Assembly (NCBI RefSeq): GCF_026627445.1
Contig: NZ_JAPNLJ010000005.1
Coordinates: 1-64,000, forward strand
Reading direction: 5' to 3'
Length of the DNA: 64,000 nucleotides
From: Streptomyces sp. H27-H1
GTDB taxonomy: Bacteria > Actinomycetota > Actinomycetes > Streptomycetales > Streptomycetaceae
This document shows, in pieces, positions 8,914-19,092 of this stretch (positions are counted from its first letter, which is position 1; each line of letters opens with the position of its first letter). The notes under the pieces were generated by a model, which was given only the letters and a program-made list of their open reading frames with translations, was not told the DNA's origin and ran no database searches. The position numbers were made by a program, and so were the translations under genes.

Positions 8914-10482
8914 TCAGGCCTGCCGCAGGACTTGCTCCTGGAGCCGGCGGGACAGTTCGACCCGGCGCGTCTTCATCGTGGCCGTACGGGGCAGTTCGGC
9001 CAGCGGGATCTGGATCGGATCGGCCAGCTGGGGATAGGCGGCGACGGCCGCGCGCCAGCGGTCCGGGTCGAGCGGCTCGTCCTTGGTGGTGCAGACGATC
9101 GGGACGCCCCGGGAATCCGGGCCCAGTACGACGACGAGCTCGACCAGCTCCTCCAGCCGGTCCAGCACCAGGTCCTCGATCTCCAGGCTGCTGCCCACCC
9201 CGGGAATCATGTCGATCTCCCGGTCGAGCATGTGCAGGCAGCCGAACTTGCTGCGGTAGCCGACGTCCCCGGTCCGCCACCAGCCGCCGTGCACATTGGC
9301 GTCGTAGCGCTCCTGCTCGCCGTGGTACGTCTTGGCTATGCCCTCCCAACGCGCGTCGATCAGCCCGGGGTTCTGCGCCGAGGGCCGCTTGCCGTTCTGG
9401 CTCACCAGCCTCACCCGCGCACTGCCCGGCAGCGGGTAGCCCACGCAGCGCCCGTCCATCCGGTGCGCCGACGAGCGGTAGTACGGGCGGCCGACCGCCG
9501 GGCCGACCTCGCTCTGCCCGTAGATCTGGAAGAACTGCGCCTTCCGCGCGGAGGCCCCGAGGAGCCGGCGGACCGTCCTGGGGTGGATCGCGTCGAAGGT
9601 ACTGCTGAAGTACTTCACCGAGGCGAAGGGCTTGCGCGGATCGTCGGCCAGGTGCTCCCACGCCAGGAAGGAGTTGGGGAGGGCCTCGATCAGCCCGGGC
9701 CGGTGCTCCAGGAAGAAGTCCGCGACCTCCTCGGGAGCGCCGCGGTTGACCAGCAGCACCGGCATGCCCTTGGAGAGGCACAGCGCCATCGCCGCGAACA
9801 TCCGTGAATGCCCGAAGGCGATGTGGATCGCGACCGTCTCGCGCCCCCGCATCAGGGCCAGCAGGAACAGCTGCGGCCGCAGCCGGACGCGCATCGTCCG
9901 CGGAGTGTGCACCACCAATTTGGGTACCCCGGTGGTACCGGACGTGTGCGTGATCATCGCCGGCTCGTCCAGGCCCTGGAGCATGGGCCGCACCGGCGGC
10001 GATCCGGCGAGCTCGGCGAGCGAGACCACCCCGGGGGCGGAGCCGCCCACGCTGATCACGCCCCGGGTGAGCTCGGCGAGCGGCAGCTCGGCCAGCGCCT
10101 CGAGCTTGGGCCCGTCGGTGAGCAGGTACGGCCTGTCGAGCCGCTCCATGAGGGCGGCGAGGGTCGGGCCGTCCAGCGTGTGCGACAGCATCACCGGGAC
10201 CGCGCCCGCCCGCGCCACCGCGGTGGCCAGCAGCCAGACGTCGAAGTTCGCCCCCTTGTGGACCACCACGTGCTCGCCGGCCTTCACCCCGGCCGCCGCG
10301 ATCCGGCCCGCGAGGTCCTCCACGTGACCGGCGAGACCGGCCACCGTCAGACGCCGCCCGGCCTCGGGCAGAACATCGAGGTCGTGGTCGAGGGTGAGTG
10401 GCGTGGAGCCGTTCGCGACCGCCGCCCGCTCCGCCACGGACCCGAGATAGAGACCCTGCTTGTGTATGGAATTGCGTCTCAT
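8914..10482 (-). CDS. AMP-dependent synthetase/ligase (adenylate-forming)
   Basis: 522 residues from the ATG at 10482, chosen because GGAGG sits just upstream. It has the ANL-superfamily motifs: P-loop ITHTSGTTGVPK (about 177-188), QIYGQSEVGP, the hinge region WWRTGDVGY and LDREIDMIPG, and a C-terminal catalytic Lys in TATMKTRRVE. These enzymes activate a carboxylate as acyl-AMP and pass it to CoA or a carrier protein. No carrier protein, condensation domain or polyketide synthase is present in the window, so it may make an aryl- or acyl-CoA precursor or act as a stand-alone amide/CoA ligase. First gene of the minus-strand terpenoid cluster, 241 nt before the prenyltransferase. Confidence 0.88.
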   Translation of the reverse strand: MRRNSIHKQGLYLGSVAERAAVANGSTPLTLDHDLDVLPEAGRRLTVAGLAGHVEDLAGRIAAAGVKAGEHVVVHKGANFDVWLLATAVARAGAVPVMLSHTLDGPTLAALMERLDRPYLLTDGPKLEALAELPLAELTRGVISVGGSAPGVVSLAELAGSPPVRPMLQGLDEPAMITHTSGTTGVPKLVVHTPRTMRVRLRPQLFLLALMRGRETVAIHIAFGHSRMFAAMALCLSKGMPVLLVNRGAPEEVADFFLEHRPGLIEALPNSFLAWEHLADDPRKPFASVKYFSSTFDAIHPRTVRRLLGASARKAQFFQIYGQSEVGPAVGRPYYRSSAHRMDGRCVGYPLPGSARVRLVSQNGKRPSAQNPGLIDARWEGIAKTYHGEQERYDANVHGGWWRTGDVGYRSKFGCLHMLDREIDMIPGVGSSLEIEDLVLDRLEELVELVVVLGPDSRGVPIVCTTKDEPLDPDRWRAAVAAYPQLADPIQIPLAELPRTATMKTRRVELSRRLQEQVLRQA

Positions 10483-10755
10483 GAGACCTCCGTCCAGACC
10501 CGCGTCGCTCCCGGTGCTCGCTGGACAACGGCGGTCTGTGTAACGACACTTCGGAGCTCCAGCATCCGCCTGCGGACTTGGTCGGAACTGACCCCCGAGT
10601 TGGCGTCCGCTTGGCCTCGCCCGAGGGTCCGCGGCTGCGCCGCCGGTCAGGACCCGGTGAGGTGCTCGGGGCGGACCGGCGTCCTGTTCAGAGGTCGTGG
10701 AGCGCGGGTCTCTCACCTGCCCGGCAAGGCGGTGGTGTACACATGGGACGCTTGG
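10483..10755. other. Divergent intergenic region: cluster promoter zone
   Basis: About 270 bp between the ligase start (minus) and the antitoxin promoter (plus). It must hold the promoter of the terpenoid cluster, but I could not pick a convincing -35/-10 pair. No regulator gene adjoins the cluster here. Confidence 0.5.
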
Positions 10756-10761
10756 TACGCT
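10756..10761 (+). promoter_or_regulatory. -10 box for a leaderless antitoxin mRNA
   Basis: TACGCT lies 7 nt before the antitoxin ATG, and no Shine-Dalgarno is visible. This is the TANNNT spacing that puts the transcription start at the start codon. Confidence 0.6.
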
Positions 10762-10768
10762 TGAGTGC

Positions 10769-11038
10769 ATGACGCAGCCGCTGCCCACAGAGTCCATCCG
10801 CGATGTGCGCGCGCATCTGGCCGAGGTCGTGGAGCGAGCCGATCGGCACGACGTGCCCACGGTAATCACACGCCGTGGCAAGGAAGTCGCCGCCATCGTC
10901 TCCATCGAGGTGCTGCGCAAGTACCAGGAGTGGGAAGAGCGCGAGATCAACCGGATCATCGATGAACGCCTGGCCAACCCGGCTCCCGGCATCCCGATCG
11001 AGGACATCATGAGGGAGACGCTGGCGCGCGGTGAGTGA
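10769..11038 (+). CDS. Type II antitoxin, Phd/YefM family
   Basis: 89 residues. The N-terminal half (MTQPLPTESIRDVRAHLAEV, then a PTVITRRGKEVAAIVS-like strand) is the Phd/YefM dimer and DNA-binding fold; the charged helical C-terminal half would wrap and neutralise the toxin. The ATG is chosen over upstream in-frame codons because it starts the family fold and sits 7 nt after a TACGCT -10 box. The gene overlaps the RelE-like toxin gene by 8 nt, so translation is coupled. Such proteins normally repress their own promoter. Confidence 0.9.
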   Translation: MTQPLPTESIRDVRAHLAEVVERADRHDVPTVITRRGKEVAAIVSIEVLRKYQEWEEREINRIIDERLANPAPGIPIEDIMRETLARGE

Positions 11039-11294
11039 GTACCGAACCGTCTTCCGGCCCGAGGCGCAGGCCGAGCTTCGGAAGATCCCTCGCGACATGG
11101 CGCTTCGCATCCTGGCCAAGCTGACGGAGCTGGAGGGTGACCCTTTCGGCTTCGACACCACCGCACTCGTGTCGCAGCCAGAACGCCGTCGTCTGCGAGT
11201 CGGCGACTACCGTGTCGTCTGCACGATCGACAACGGTGAACTGGTGGTCTGGGTCGTACACGTCGGACACCGCTCCACGGTCTACGACACGTAA
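11031..11294 (+). CDS. RelE/ParE-family toxin
   Basis: 87 residues from a GTG overlapping the antitoxin end. The fold signature is clear: YRTVFRPEAQAELRKIP, then RRLRVGDYRVVCTID and a C-terminal VVHVGHRSTVY strand with the Arg and His/Tyr residues of RelE-type mRNA interferases. The toxin would cleave ribosome-bound mRNA (RelE) or poison gyrase (ParE); the pairing with a Phd/YefM antitoxin favours RelE. Followed by a strong terminator. Confidence 0.92.
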   Translation: MSEYRTVFRPEAQAELRKIPRDMALRILAKLTELEGDPFGFDTTALVSQPERRRLRVGDYRVVCTIDNGELVVWVVHVGHRSTVYDT

Positions 11295-11329
11295 CTGATC
11301 CAAGTTCTGCGGACTGCTGCGGACAGCAC

Positions 11330-11365
11330 AACGGCCTGACCTGCTTTCTCGCAGGTCAGGCCGTT
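11330..11365. terminator. Strong terminator after the toxin-antitoxin pair
   Basis: A perfect 15-bp stem (AACGGCCTGACCTGC / GCAGGTCAGGCCGTT) around loop TTTCTC lies 36 nt after the toxin stop. Confidence 0.9.
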
Positions 11366-11649
11366 TGTCCACGTCCGATCAGACGTTGAAGCGAACGTGC
11401 ACGACAACGCTCTCACCTGCGGAAACGTGGTTTTGAGGCATCCAGGTCAGCACGGTGTCGCATGCCCCTCGCACCGCGACGGAGGCTGGACCTTCAAGAG
11501 CGTCGCCGTACCTCCCTCACTGCGGTCTCGTACAGCGCGATCCGATCGCCCGTCGGGCACCAGCAGCGAGGCGGCCTCAAGCATCCCGACGACATTTATG
11601 CGCCGATTACGGATCAGCGGCACAACGCCCCCTTGACGGCCTCAATCGC
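11366..11649. other. Non-coding stretch, nothing assigned
   Basis: About 285 bp between the terminator and the Uma2 promoter. Short open frames occur on both strands but none has a start with SD, a recognisable motif or consistent codon bias. It may contain decayed sequence. Confidence 0.4.
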
Positions 11650-11655
11650 TAGGGT
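11650..11655 (+). promoter_or_regulatory. -10 box for a leaderless Uma2 mRNA
   Basis: TAGGGT lies 6 nt before the ATG and no SD is present. Confidence 0.6.
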
Positions 11656-11661
11656 TGGCTC

Positions 11662-12243
11662 ATGACCGCACTGCCCGACTGGATGCGCCCGCCGCGCGCG
11701 GAAGGCTGGTTCGCGGAGGACCTGGACCGTCTCCCCGAGGCGCCACGCCACACCGAGCTCATCGACGGAGCCCTCGTCTTCATGATGTCGCCACAGCGGT
11801 CCTGGCATGGCCGCCTCTTCACCGCCCTGACCACCACGCTCATGGCACAGGCACCGACCGGCTTCGAGGTCGAACGGGAGATGACGATCCGCCTCGATGC
11901 CCGCAACCGCCCCGAGCCGGACCTCTTGCTGACCGACCTGCCCTACGACCCCGACCGCACTTGGTACGCGCCGGAGGCCGTGAAGCTCGTCGTGGAGGCT
12001 GCGTCACCCGAGTCCGCCCATCGCGATCGCACAGTGAAGCTCCGCAAGTACGCGGAGGCCGGCATCCCTCACTACTGGTGCATCGAGGACGAGGACGGGG
12101 CACCCGTCGTGCACGTCTACGAGCTCGACGAACCGACCGGGGTCTACGCACCCGCCGGGATTTTCCGAGGCACACTCCAGCGCCCGGTACCCTTCCAGGT
12201 CATCCTGGACCTCGACAAGCTCACGCCGCCCCGAAGCGCCTGA
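11662..12243 (+). CDS. Uma2-family (DUF820) putative endonuclease
   Basis: 193 residues with the PD-(D/E)XK-like core of the Uma2 family: an early Glu (ELIDGALV), RPEPDLLL carrying the metal-binding Asp, then KLVVEAASPES and RTVKLRKYAEAGIPHYWCIE. The family is expanded in Streptomyces and cyanobacteria. Its biological role is unproven; a nuclease is inferred from the fold. The gene stands alone between a toxin-antitoxin pair and ychF and is predicted to be leaderless. Confidence 0.9.
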   Translation: MTALPDWMRPPRAEGWFAEDLDRLPEAPRHTELIDGALVFMMSPQRSWHGRLFTALTTTLMAQAPTGFEVEREMTIRLDARNRPEPDLLLTDLPYDPDRTWYAPEAVKLVVEAASPESAHRDRTVKLRKYAEAGIPHYWCIEDEDGAPVVHVYELDEPTGVYAPAGIFRGTLQRPVPFQVILDLDKLTPPRSA

Positions 12244-12273
12244 AAAGTCGGCACCACGTCAGCACGGGAACGC

Positions 12274-12308
12274 AGAAGGGGCCGGATTCGTCAGAGTCCG
12301 CCCCCTTC
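12274..12308. terminator. Hairpin between convergent Uma2 and ychF genes
   Basis: An imperfect inverted repeat from AGAAGGGGCCGGATTC to a matching GAGTCCGCCCCCTTCT arm follows the Uma2 stop. It probably serves both convergent genes. Confidence 0.65.
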
Positions 12309-12355
12309 TCACCTGCCCGTTTGACGCATTTAGCTAACATGCAGTAACGAACCGA

Positions 12356-13444
<1,089 letters not shown>

Positions 13445-13568
13445 GTTGGCGACTTCCCGTAGGGCTGGAGGGGGCGGCGGCCCGGAGTGGGCCATCGGAC
13501 AGTTTACTTTCCGATGAGGGGGCACGGATGTACGCGTGTCCGGGCACACGATCGGCGGCCTCCCCGCC

Positions 13569-13574
13569 TAGTTT
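13569..13574 (+). promoter_or_regulatory. -10 box for a leaderless DUF6542 mRNA
   Basis: TAGTTT lies 6 nt before the GTG start. The intervening TGGGGA could alternatively act as a very close SD. Confidence 0.5.
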
Positions 13575-13580
13575 TGGGGA

Positions 13581-14048
13581 GTGGAGCGATACAAGGCGCG
13601 TACGGTACGTCACCCAGCGGAGCGGTCCGCCCAGCGAGCGCCCTCAGCGGTACGCCGGCTGCCGCGGCCCCGGCTGACCGGGATCGGCGGCGGGCTCTTC
13701 GCCTGCGCCGCGATGTTCCTGGTCGGCGGCCTGGACTGGCTGCTGTTCGACGCCTCGCTGTTCGTCTACGGGCTGTTCTTCCTGCCGGTGGCGGCCGTCA
13801 CCGCCCTGTGGGTGCGGCCCGCCGACCTGATCACCGCGCCGATCACCGCCCCGATCGCCTTCGCCGCCGGAGTGTGGCCCGTGTCGGGCGGCTCCGGCGG
13901 CTTCGCCGGCGAGGTGATGGGGCTGGTGTCCGCGCTGTCCCTGCACGCCGGCTGGCTGTACGCCGGCACGCTCGTCGCCGCGCTCATCGCGGTGGTGCGC
14001 AAGGCCGTCCTCATCGGCCGCCGGCGCATGCCCCGCCGCGTCGCCTGA
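13581..14048 (+). CDS. DUF6542-type small membrane protein
   Basis: 155 residues from GTG. A basic N-terminus (about 1-32) precedes four hydrophobic segments (about 33-55, 60-80, 86-100 and 115-140) and a basic tail. It resembles the DUF6542 membrane proteins found beside ychF in Streptomyces; this is recall rather than a search. No catalytic motif. Divergent from ychF, convergent with ppgK. Confidence 0.75.
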   Translation: MERYKARTVRHPAERSAQRAPSAVRRLPRPRLTGIGGGLFACAAMFLVGGLDWLLFDASLFVYGLFFLPVAAVTALWVRPADLITAPITAPIAFAAGVWPVSGGSGGFAGEVMGLVSALSLHAGWLYAGTLVAALIAVVRKAVLIGRRRMPRRVA

Positions 14049-14050
14049 CC

Positions 14051-14084
14051 GGGAGGGTGGGGTGGGGTGGGGTGGGGTGGGGTG
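14051..14084. repeat. G-rich pentamer repeat (GGGGT)n
   Basis: About five to six tandem GGGGT units fill the gap between the convergent DUF6542 and ppgK genes. Four or more G4 runs with one-base loops on the plus strand are a classical G-quadruplex pattern, and the unit number is likely to vary between strains. Confidence 0.85.
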
Positions 14085-14097
14085 CCCCGAGCAGCCG

Positions 14098-14856
14098 TTA
14101 CCGCGCCCGCGCCTCCGACGCCGACCGCGCCGCCATCGCCGCACCCACGATGCCCGCGTTGTTCTGCAGCTCCGCCGGCACGATCCGGGCCCGGACGCCC
14201 TCGATCAACGGCAGGAACTTCTCCGGTTTGCGGCTCACGCCCCCGCCGATGATGAAGAGGTCCGGGGAGAACAGCATCTCCACGTGAGCCAGGTACTTCC
14301 CCACCCGGTGCGCCCAGCGCTCCCAGGTCAGGTCGCCGTCCTCCTTCGCCTTCACCGAGGCCCGCGTCTCCGCGTCGTGGCCCTTCAGCTCCAGGTGGCC
14401 CAGCTCGGTGTTGGGCACCAGCCGCCCGTCCGTGAAGAGCGCGCTGCCGATCCCGGTGCCCAGCGTGAGCAGGATGACGGTGCCGCCGACCCCGCGCCCC
14501 GCCCCGTAGGCCATCTCCGCGACCCCGGCCGCGTCCGCGTCGTTCAGGACCGTCACCGGGCGGCCCCCCAGGCTCGCGGAGAGCAGCGCCGCCGTGTCCA
14601 CGCCGACCCAGGCCTTGTCCATGTTGGCCGCCGACCGGGTCACCCCGCCCGTGACCACCCCGGGGAAGGTCACCCCCACCGGGCCGTCCCACTCGAAGTG
14701 GCGCACCACCTCGACGACGCAGCCGGCCACCCCGTCGGGGGTGGCCGGCTGCGGTGTCAGTACCTTGTGGCGCTCCTGCACCAGGTCGCCACGGTTGAGG
14801 TCCACGGGAGCGCCCTTGATCCCGGAACCGCCGATGTCCACGCCGAAGATCTCCAT
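14098..14856 (-). CDS. ppgK: Polyphosphate glucokinase (ROK family)
   Basis: 252 residues from the ATG of [15 protein letters not shown], the phosphate-binding motif at the N-terminus. Further ROK/PPGK landmarks: [21 protein letters not shown] (catalytic Asp region), [13 protein letters not shown] and the glucose-contacting ELGHLELKG. PpgK phosphorylates glucose with polyphosphate (often also ATP), feeding glucose 6-phosphate to central metabolism. It follows ispH by 49 nt on the same strand, so the two probably share a transcript. Confidence 0.92.
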   Translation of the reverse strand: MEIFGVDIGGSGIKGAPVDLNRGDLVQERHKVLTPQPATPDGVAGCVVEVVRHFEWDGPVGVTFPGVVTGGVTRSAANMDKAWVGVDTAALLSASLGGRPVTVLNDADAAGVAEMAYGAGRGVGGTVILLTLGTGIGSALFTDGRLVPNTELGHLELKGHDAETRASVKAKEDGDLTWERWAHRVGKYLAHVEMLFSPDLFIIGGGVSRKPEKFLPLIEGVRARIVPAELQNNAGIVGAAMAARSASEARAR

Positions 14857-14905
14857 GGACACACCGTACGAAACGACCTGCCTCAGCGCCCTGTCGTGAA
14901 CGGGC

Positions 14906-15937
14906 CTACTTCTGCTCGACCGACGCCGCACTCGCCGCCGCGCCCGGCGCCGCCACGAGCTCCGCCGCCTCCGCGCGCAGGTCGCGGCGCAGCTCCTTGG
15001 GCAGGGAGAAGACGATGGACTCCTCGGCCGTCTTGACGATCTCCACGTCGGCGTACCCGCGCGCGGCCAGCCACTCCAGCACCTCGTCGACCAGTACCTC
15101 CGGCACCGAGGCGCCCGAGGTCAGACCGACGGTGGTGACGCCCTGCAGCCAGGCCTCGTCGATCTCGCTCGCGAAGTCCACGAGGAACGCGGCGCCCGCG
15201 CCGGCGTCGAGGGCGACCTCGACCAGCCGGATCGAGTTCGAGGAGTTCTTGGAGCCGACGACGATGACCAGGTCGCAGTCCGCGCCCATCACCTTGACCG
15301 CCTCCTGGCGGTTCGAGGTGGCGTAGCAGATGTCGTCGCTCGGCGGCGAGACGAGCAGCGGGAAGCGGGTCTTCAGCGCGTCGACCGTCTCCATCGTCTC
15401 GTCGACGGAGAGCGTGGTCTGCGACAGCCAGACGACCTTCGACTCGTCGCGGACGGTGACCTTCTCCACGTCGTGCGGGCCGTCCACGATGGTGATGTGG
15501 TCCGGGGCCTCGCCGGAGGTGCCGACGACTTCCTCGTGGCCCTCGTGGCCGATGAGGAGGATGTCGAAGTCCTCGTTCGCGTAGCGGATCGCTTCCTTGT
15601 GGACCTTGGTGACCAGCGGGCAGGTGGCGTCGATCGTCGCGAGCTTGCCTCGCGCCGCCTCCTCGTGCACCACGGGGGCCACGCCGTGCGCGGAGAACAT
15701 CACGATGGAACCCTCGGGAACCTCTTCCGTCCGCTCGACGAAGATGGCCCCCTTCTTCTCCAGGGTCTGGACGACGTACTTGTTGTGCACGATCTCGTGC
15801 CGGACGTAGACCGGCGAACCGTACTGTTCGAGTGCCTTCTCGACGGCGATCACGGCTCGGTCCACGCCCGCGCAGTAGCCGCGCGGGGCGGCGAGCAGGA
15901 CGCGGCGGGATGCGGGAGCGGGGGTGGCAGCAGTCAT
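14906..15937 (-). CDS. ispH: 4-hydroxy-3-methylbut-2-enyl diphosphate reductase
   Basis: 343 residues from the ATG at 15937. The three Cys ligands of the 4Fe-4S cluster are present: Cys22 (GYCAGVDRA), Cys106 (DATCPLV) and Cys204 ([11 protein letters not shown]), and the conserved VGSKNSSNS segment follows. IspH makes IPP and DMAPP in the last step of the MEP pathway, so it supplies isoprenoids for the whole cell, including any terpenoid product of the cluster at 2-10 kb. The start is supported by TACGAT 7 nt upstream (leaderless); an ATG nine bases upstream is possible. Confidence 0.97.
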   Translation of the reverse strand: MTAATPAPASRRVLLAAPRGYCAGVDRAVIAVEKALEQYGSPVYVRHEIVHNKYVVQTLEKKGAIFVERTEEVPEGSIVMFSAHGVAPVVHEEAARGKLATIDATCPLVTKVHKEAIRYANEDFDILLIGHEGHEEVVGTSGEAPDHITIVDGPHDVEKVTVRDESKVVWLSQTTLSVDETMETVDALKTRFPLLVSPPSDDICYATSNRQEAVKVMGADCDLVIVVGSKNSSNSIRLVEVALDAGAGAAFLVDFASEIDEAWLQGVTTVGLTSGASVPEVLVDEVLEWLAARGYADVEIVKTAEESIVFSLPKELRRDLRAEAAELVAAPGAAASAASVEQK

Positions 15938-15944
15938 GGGCTCC

Positions 15945-15950
15945 ATCGTA
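15945..15950 (-). promoter_or_regulatory. -10 box for a leaderless ispH mRNA
   Basis: Read on the minus strand, TACGAT lies 7 nt before the ispH ATG. Confidence 0.55.
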
Positions 15951-16035
15951 CGGGGGTGTCCAGCAGGCCGGGCGTCCCCCGCTCGGCACAGACTTGGGTC
16001 GAACGTACGCACCGGCTATCCCCCTCGGAGGAACG

Positions 16036-17466
16036 ATGGCGTCCGCGACGGATCCCACCGAGCCGCCCGGCTCACCCGGCAGCCCCTCCGCCGCACCGGG
16101 CACCTCGCTGCGCCGCACCCTCGGATTCCGGGACCTGGTCGTCTACGGGCTGCTCTTCATCGCCCCCATGGCCCCGGTCGGCGTCTTCGGCACCCTCGAC
16201 GCCAAATCGCACGGCGCCGTCGCCCTCGTCTACCTCGTCGCGACGGTGGCGATGGCCTTCACGGCCTTCTCCTACGCGCAGATGGTGCGGGTGGCCCCGC
16301 AGGCCGGCTCGGTCTTCACCTACGCCCGCAAGGGCCTCGGCGAGGGTCCCGGTCTGATCGCCGGCTGGATGGCGATGCTCGACTACCTGCTGATCCCGGC
16401 GGTCGCGTACCTGTTCTCCGGGATCGCCATGAACGCCCTGGTCCCGGAGGTCTCCCGGTGGGTGTGGACGGCCCTGGCGGTGGTCGTGACCACCCTGCTC
16501 AACCTGTGGGGCGTACGGGCCGCCGCGCGCGTGGGCTTCGCCGTGCTGGCCATGGAGATCGCGGTCCTGCTGGTGTTCCTGGTCTCGGCCGTGACCGTAC
16601 TGGCCCGGGGCGCGGCGCACCGCGACTGGCTCTCCCCCTTCACCGGCGACGGCTCGCTCGGCGGATTCTCGATGGCCGCCGTGCTCGGCGCGGTCTCCGT
16701 CGCGGTCCTGTCCTACCTGGGCTTCGACGCCATCGCCTCCTTCGCGGAGGAGGTGACGGGCGGCAGCGCGAAGGTGGCCCGGGCGGTGCTGTTCTGCCTG
16801 GCGCTGACCGGGGTGCTGTTCATCGCCCAGACCTATCTGGCGGCCCTCCTCAGCCCCCTGTCGGCGGCGGAGCTGGCGGCCGACCCGGCGAAGCAGGGGC
16901 CGGCCTTCTACACGACCGTCGAGGCCTCCGTAGGGACCTGGCTGCACGATCTGGTCGCCATCAGCAAGGCCATCGGGGCCGCCTTCGCCGCGCTGGCCGG
17001 GCAGGCCGCGGCGGGCCGGCTGCTCTTCGCGATGGCCCGCGAGCGGCGGCTGCCCCGCGTGCTGGCCCACACCTCGCACGGGACCCCGCGCCCGGCCCTG
17101 CTGGTGGCGGCGACGGTCACGCTGATCGCGGCCGTGTGGGCGGCCCGGCGCGACGACGGCCTGGACCACCTGGTGTCCGTCGTGGACATCGGGGCGCTGG
17201 TGGCGTTCACGCTGCTGCACGCCTCGGTGGTCGGCTGGTTCGTGGTCAAGCGGCGGGGCGGCGCCCCGAACTGGCTCAAGCACCTGGTGATCCCGGTCCT
17301 CGGCGCCGCCGTGACCATCACGGTGATCGTCGAGGCCTCGTGGACGGCGCAACTGGTGGGGGCGGTGTGGCTGCTGGTGGGCCTGGGCATCCTGGTGGCC
17401 CAGCGCGGGCGACGCGCGGAGGGCCGGGGTTCCGGGCCCGACGCGGGTGTCGGTTCTGGCGGCTAG
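16036..17466 (+). CDS. APC-family amino acid permease
   Basis: 476 residues from an ATG preceded by GGAGGA. About 12 hydrophobic helices from residue 35 onward, with the APC signature in helix 1 (VYGLLFIAPMAPVGVFG) and the conserved GFDAIASFAEEV segment in helix 6. Imports amino acids or amines by secondary transport; substrate unknown. Divergent from ispH. Its stop codon falls inside the predicted -10 box of xseA. Confidence 0.93.
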   Translation: MASATDPTEPPGSPGSPSAAPGTSLRRTLGFRDLVVYGLLFIAPMAPVGVFGTLDAKSHGAVALVYLVATVAMAFTAFSYAQMVRVAPQAGSVFTYARKGLGEGPGLIAGWMAMLDYLLIPAVAYLFSGIAMNALVPEVSRWVWTALAVVVTTLLNLWGVRAAARVGFAVLAMEIAVLLVFLVSAVTVLARGAAHRDWLSPFTGDGSLGGFSMAAVLGAVSVAVLSYLGFDAIASFAEEVTGGSAKVARAVLFCLALTGVLFIAQTYLAALLSPLSAAELAADPAKQGPAFYTTVEASVGTWLHDLVAISKAIGAAFAALAGQAAAGRLLFAMARERRLPRVLAHTSHGTPRPALLVAATVTLIAAVWAARRDDGLDHLVSVVDIGALVAFTLLHASVVGWFVVKRRGGAPNWLKHLVIPVLGAAVTITVIVEASWTAQLVGAVWLLVGLGILVAQRGRRAEGRGSGPDAGVGSGG

Positions 17467-17469
17467 CCT
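17464..17469 (+). promoter_or_regulatory. -10 box for leaderless xseA mRNA, overlapping the permease stop
   Basis: TAGCCT lies 6 nt before the xseA ATG; its first three bases are the TAG stop codon of the permease gene. Confidence 0.6.
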
Positions 17470-17475
17470 GCGTGC

Positions 17476-18693
17476 ATGGGTCTGAATACGTCGGCTGACG
17501 CGCCGCTGCCGGTCGGTCAGGTGTCCCGGCTCATCGGGGGCTGGATCGACAAGCTCGGTCAGGTGTGGGTGGAAGGGCAGATCACGCAGCTCTCGCGGAG
17601 GCCGGGGGCGGGGGTGGTCTTCCTGACGCTGCGCGATCCCTCGCACGACATCTCCCTGAGCGTGACCTGCTTCCGGCAGGTCTTCGACGAGGTCGCGGAC
17701 TCGGTGACGGAGGGAGCGCGCGTCGTCGTACTCGCCAAGCCCGAGTGGTACGCCCCGCGCGGGCAGCTGTCCTTGCGGGCGACCGAGATACGGCCCGTCG
17801 GCATCGGCGAGCTCCTCGCCCGGCTGGAGCGGCTCAAGCGCGCCCTCGCCTCCGAGGGGCTCTTCGCGCTGGACCGCAAGAAGCCGCTGCCGTTCCTGCC
17901 GCAGCTGATCGGGCTGGTGGTGGGGCGGGCCTCGGCGGCCGAGCGCGATGTGCTGGAGAACGCCCGGCGCAGATGGCCGGCGGTCCGCTTCGAGGTCCGC
18001 AACGTCGCGGTCCAGGGGGTGCACGCGGTGCCCCAGGTGATCCAGGCAGTCAAGGAGCTGGACGCGCTGCCCGAGGTCGACGTGATCATCGTGGCGCGCG
18101 GCGGCGGCAGCGTGGAGGACCTGCTGCCCTTCTCCGACGAGGAGGTCGTACGGACCGTGGCAGCGGCCCGTACCCCCGTGGTCTCGGCGATCGGGCACGA
18201 GCCCGACTCCCCGCTGCTGGACCTGGTCGCGGACCTGCGGGCGTCCACGCCCACGGACGCGGCGAAGAAGGTGGTCCCGGACGTCGGCGAGGAGCTGGAG
18301 CGGGTACGCCAGCTGCAGGGCCGGGGGCTGCGCGCCGTGCGCGGGCTGCTCGACCGGGAGGAGCGGGGCCTCGCGCACGCGCTCGCGCGGCCGGTCTTCG
18401 TCCATCCCCAGCGGATGGTGGAGACCCGGGAGGCGGAGCTGGACGCACTGCTGGCACGCGGCCGCCGGACCCTGGGGCACCTGTTGGACCGGGCCGACTC
18501 GGAGCTGGCGCACACGCTCGCCCGGGTGGTGGCGCTGTCCCCGGCGTCCACGCTGGAGCGCGGGTACGCGGTGCTCCAGGGGGCCGACGGGCACGTGGTG
18601 CGCTCACCCGAGGACGTGGCGGCGGGCGACGTGCTGCGGGCGCGGGTGGCGGAGGGGGAGTTCGCGGTGCGGGTCGCCGAGGAGTCCTCGTAG
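17476..18693 (+). CDS. xseA: Exodeoxyribonuclease VII large subunit
   Basis: 405 residues: an N-terminal OB-fold that binds ssDNA (about 12-110), the catalytic Exonuc_VII_L domain containing [21 protein letters not shown] (about 195-215) and [25 protein letters not shown], and a C-terminal helical region. With XseB it degrades single-stranded DNA processively to oligonucleotides in repair. Starts 9 nt after the permease stop; XseB follows after 145 nt. Confidence 0.97.
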   Translation: MGLNTSADAPLPVGQVSRLIGGWIDKLGQVWVEGQITQLSRRPGAGVVFLTLRDPSHDISLSVTCFRQVFDEVADSVTEGARVVVLAKPEWYAPRGQLSLRATEIRPVGIGELLARLERLKRALASEGLFALDRKKPLPFLPQLIGLVVGRASAAERDVLENARRRWPAVRFEVRNVAVQGVHAVPQVIQAVKELDALPEVDVIIVARGGGSVEDLLPFSDEEVVRTVAAARTPVVSAIGHEPDSPLLDLVADLRASTPTDAAKKVVPDVGEELERVRQLQGRGLRAVRGLLDREERGLAHALARPVFVHPQRMVETREAELDALLARGRRTLGHLLDRADSELAHTLARVVALSPASTLERGYAVLQGADGHVVRSPEDVAAGDVLRARVAEGEFAVRVAEESS

Positions 18694-18838
18694 CGCGGAA
18701 CCGCAGGCCACGCCGCCACGGCGGGCACGCGGCGGGCGGTACGGCGGCGGCGGACAACGGCAACAGCGACAGCGACAGCGACAGTTCACACTGCCGCGAC
18801 AGAATTCGGTGTACTACACATTTAAGGTGGGAGCGGGA

Positions 18839-19066
18839 ATGGCCGAGACCGATACGGCGCTGGGGTACGAGCAGGCCCGGGACGAGCTGATCGAGGTCGT
18901 CCGCAAACTGGAGGCCGGCGGCACCTCACTGGAGGACTCGCTCGCGCTCTGGGAGCGCGGCGAGGAGCTCGCGAAGGTGTGCCGCCACTGGCTGGAGGGT
19001 GCGCGCGCCCGGCTGGACTCGGCGCTCGCGTCGCGGGAGGCGGCGGAGCAGGCCCCCGAGGAGTGA
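18839..19066 (+). CDS. xseB: Exodeoxyribonuclease VII small subunit
   Basis: 75 residues, the usual size. The family helix hairpin is visible: [20 protein letters not shown], then [22 protein letters not shown]. Several XseB chains coat the long helices of XseA. The ATG is chosen because the upstream in-frame codons precede an AAGGTGGGAG ribosome site. Preceded by a short (GCGACA)3 repeat around 18765-18784. Confidence 0.95.
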   Translation: MAETDTALGYEQARDELIEVVRKLEAGGTSLEDSLALWERGEELAKVCRHWLEGARARLDSALASREAAEQAPEE

Positions 19067-19092
19067 TGCCTGCCACCCGGAAGCAGATTTAG

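Noticed and set aside
8914..11331. An extended ligase start at 11331
   Set aside because: It would run antisense through the toxin-antitoxin genes; the SD and the conserved N-terminus place the start at 10482.
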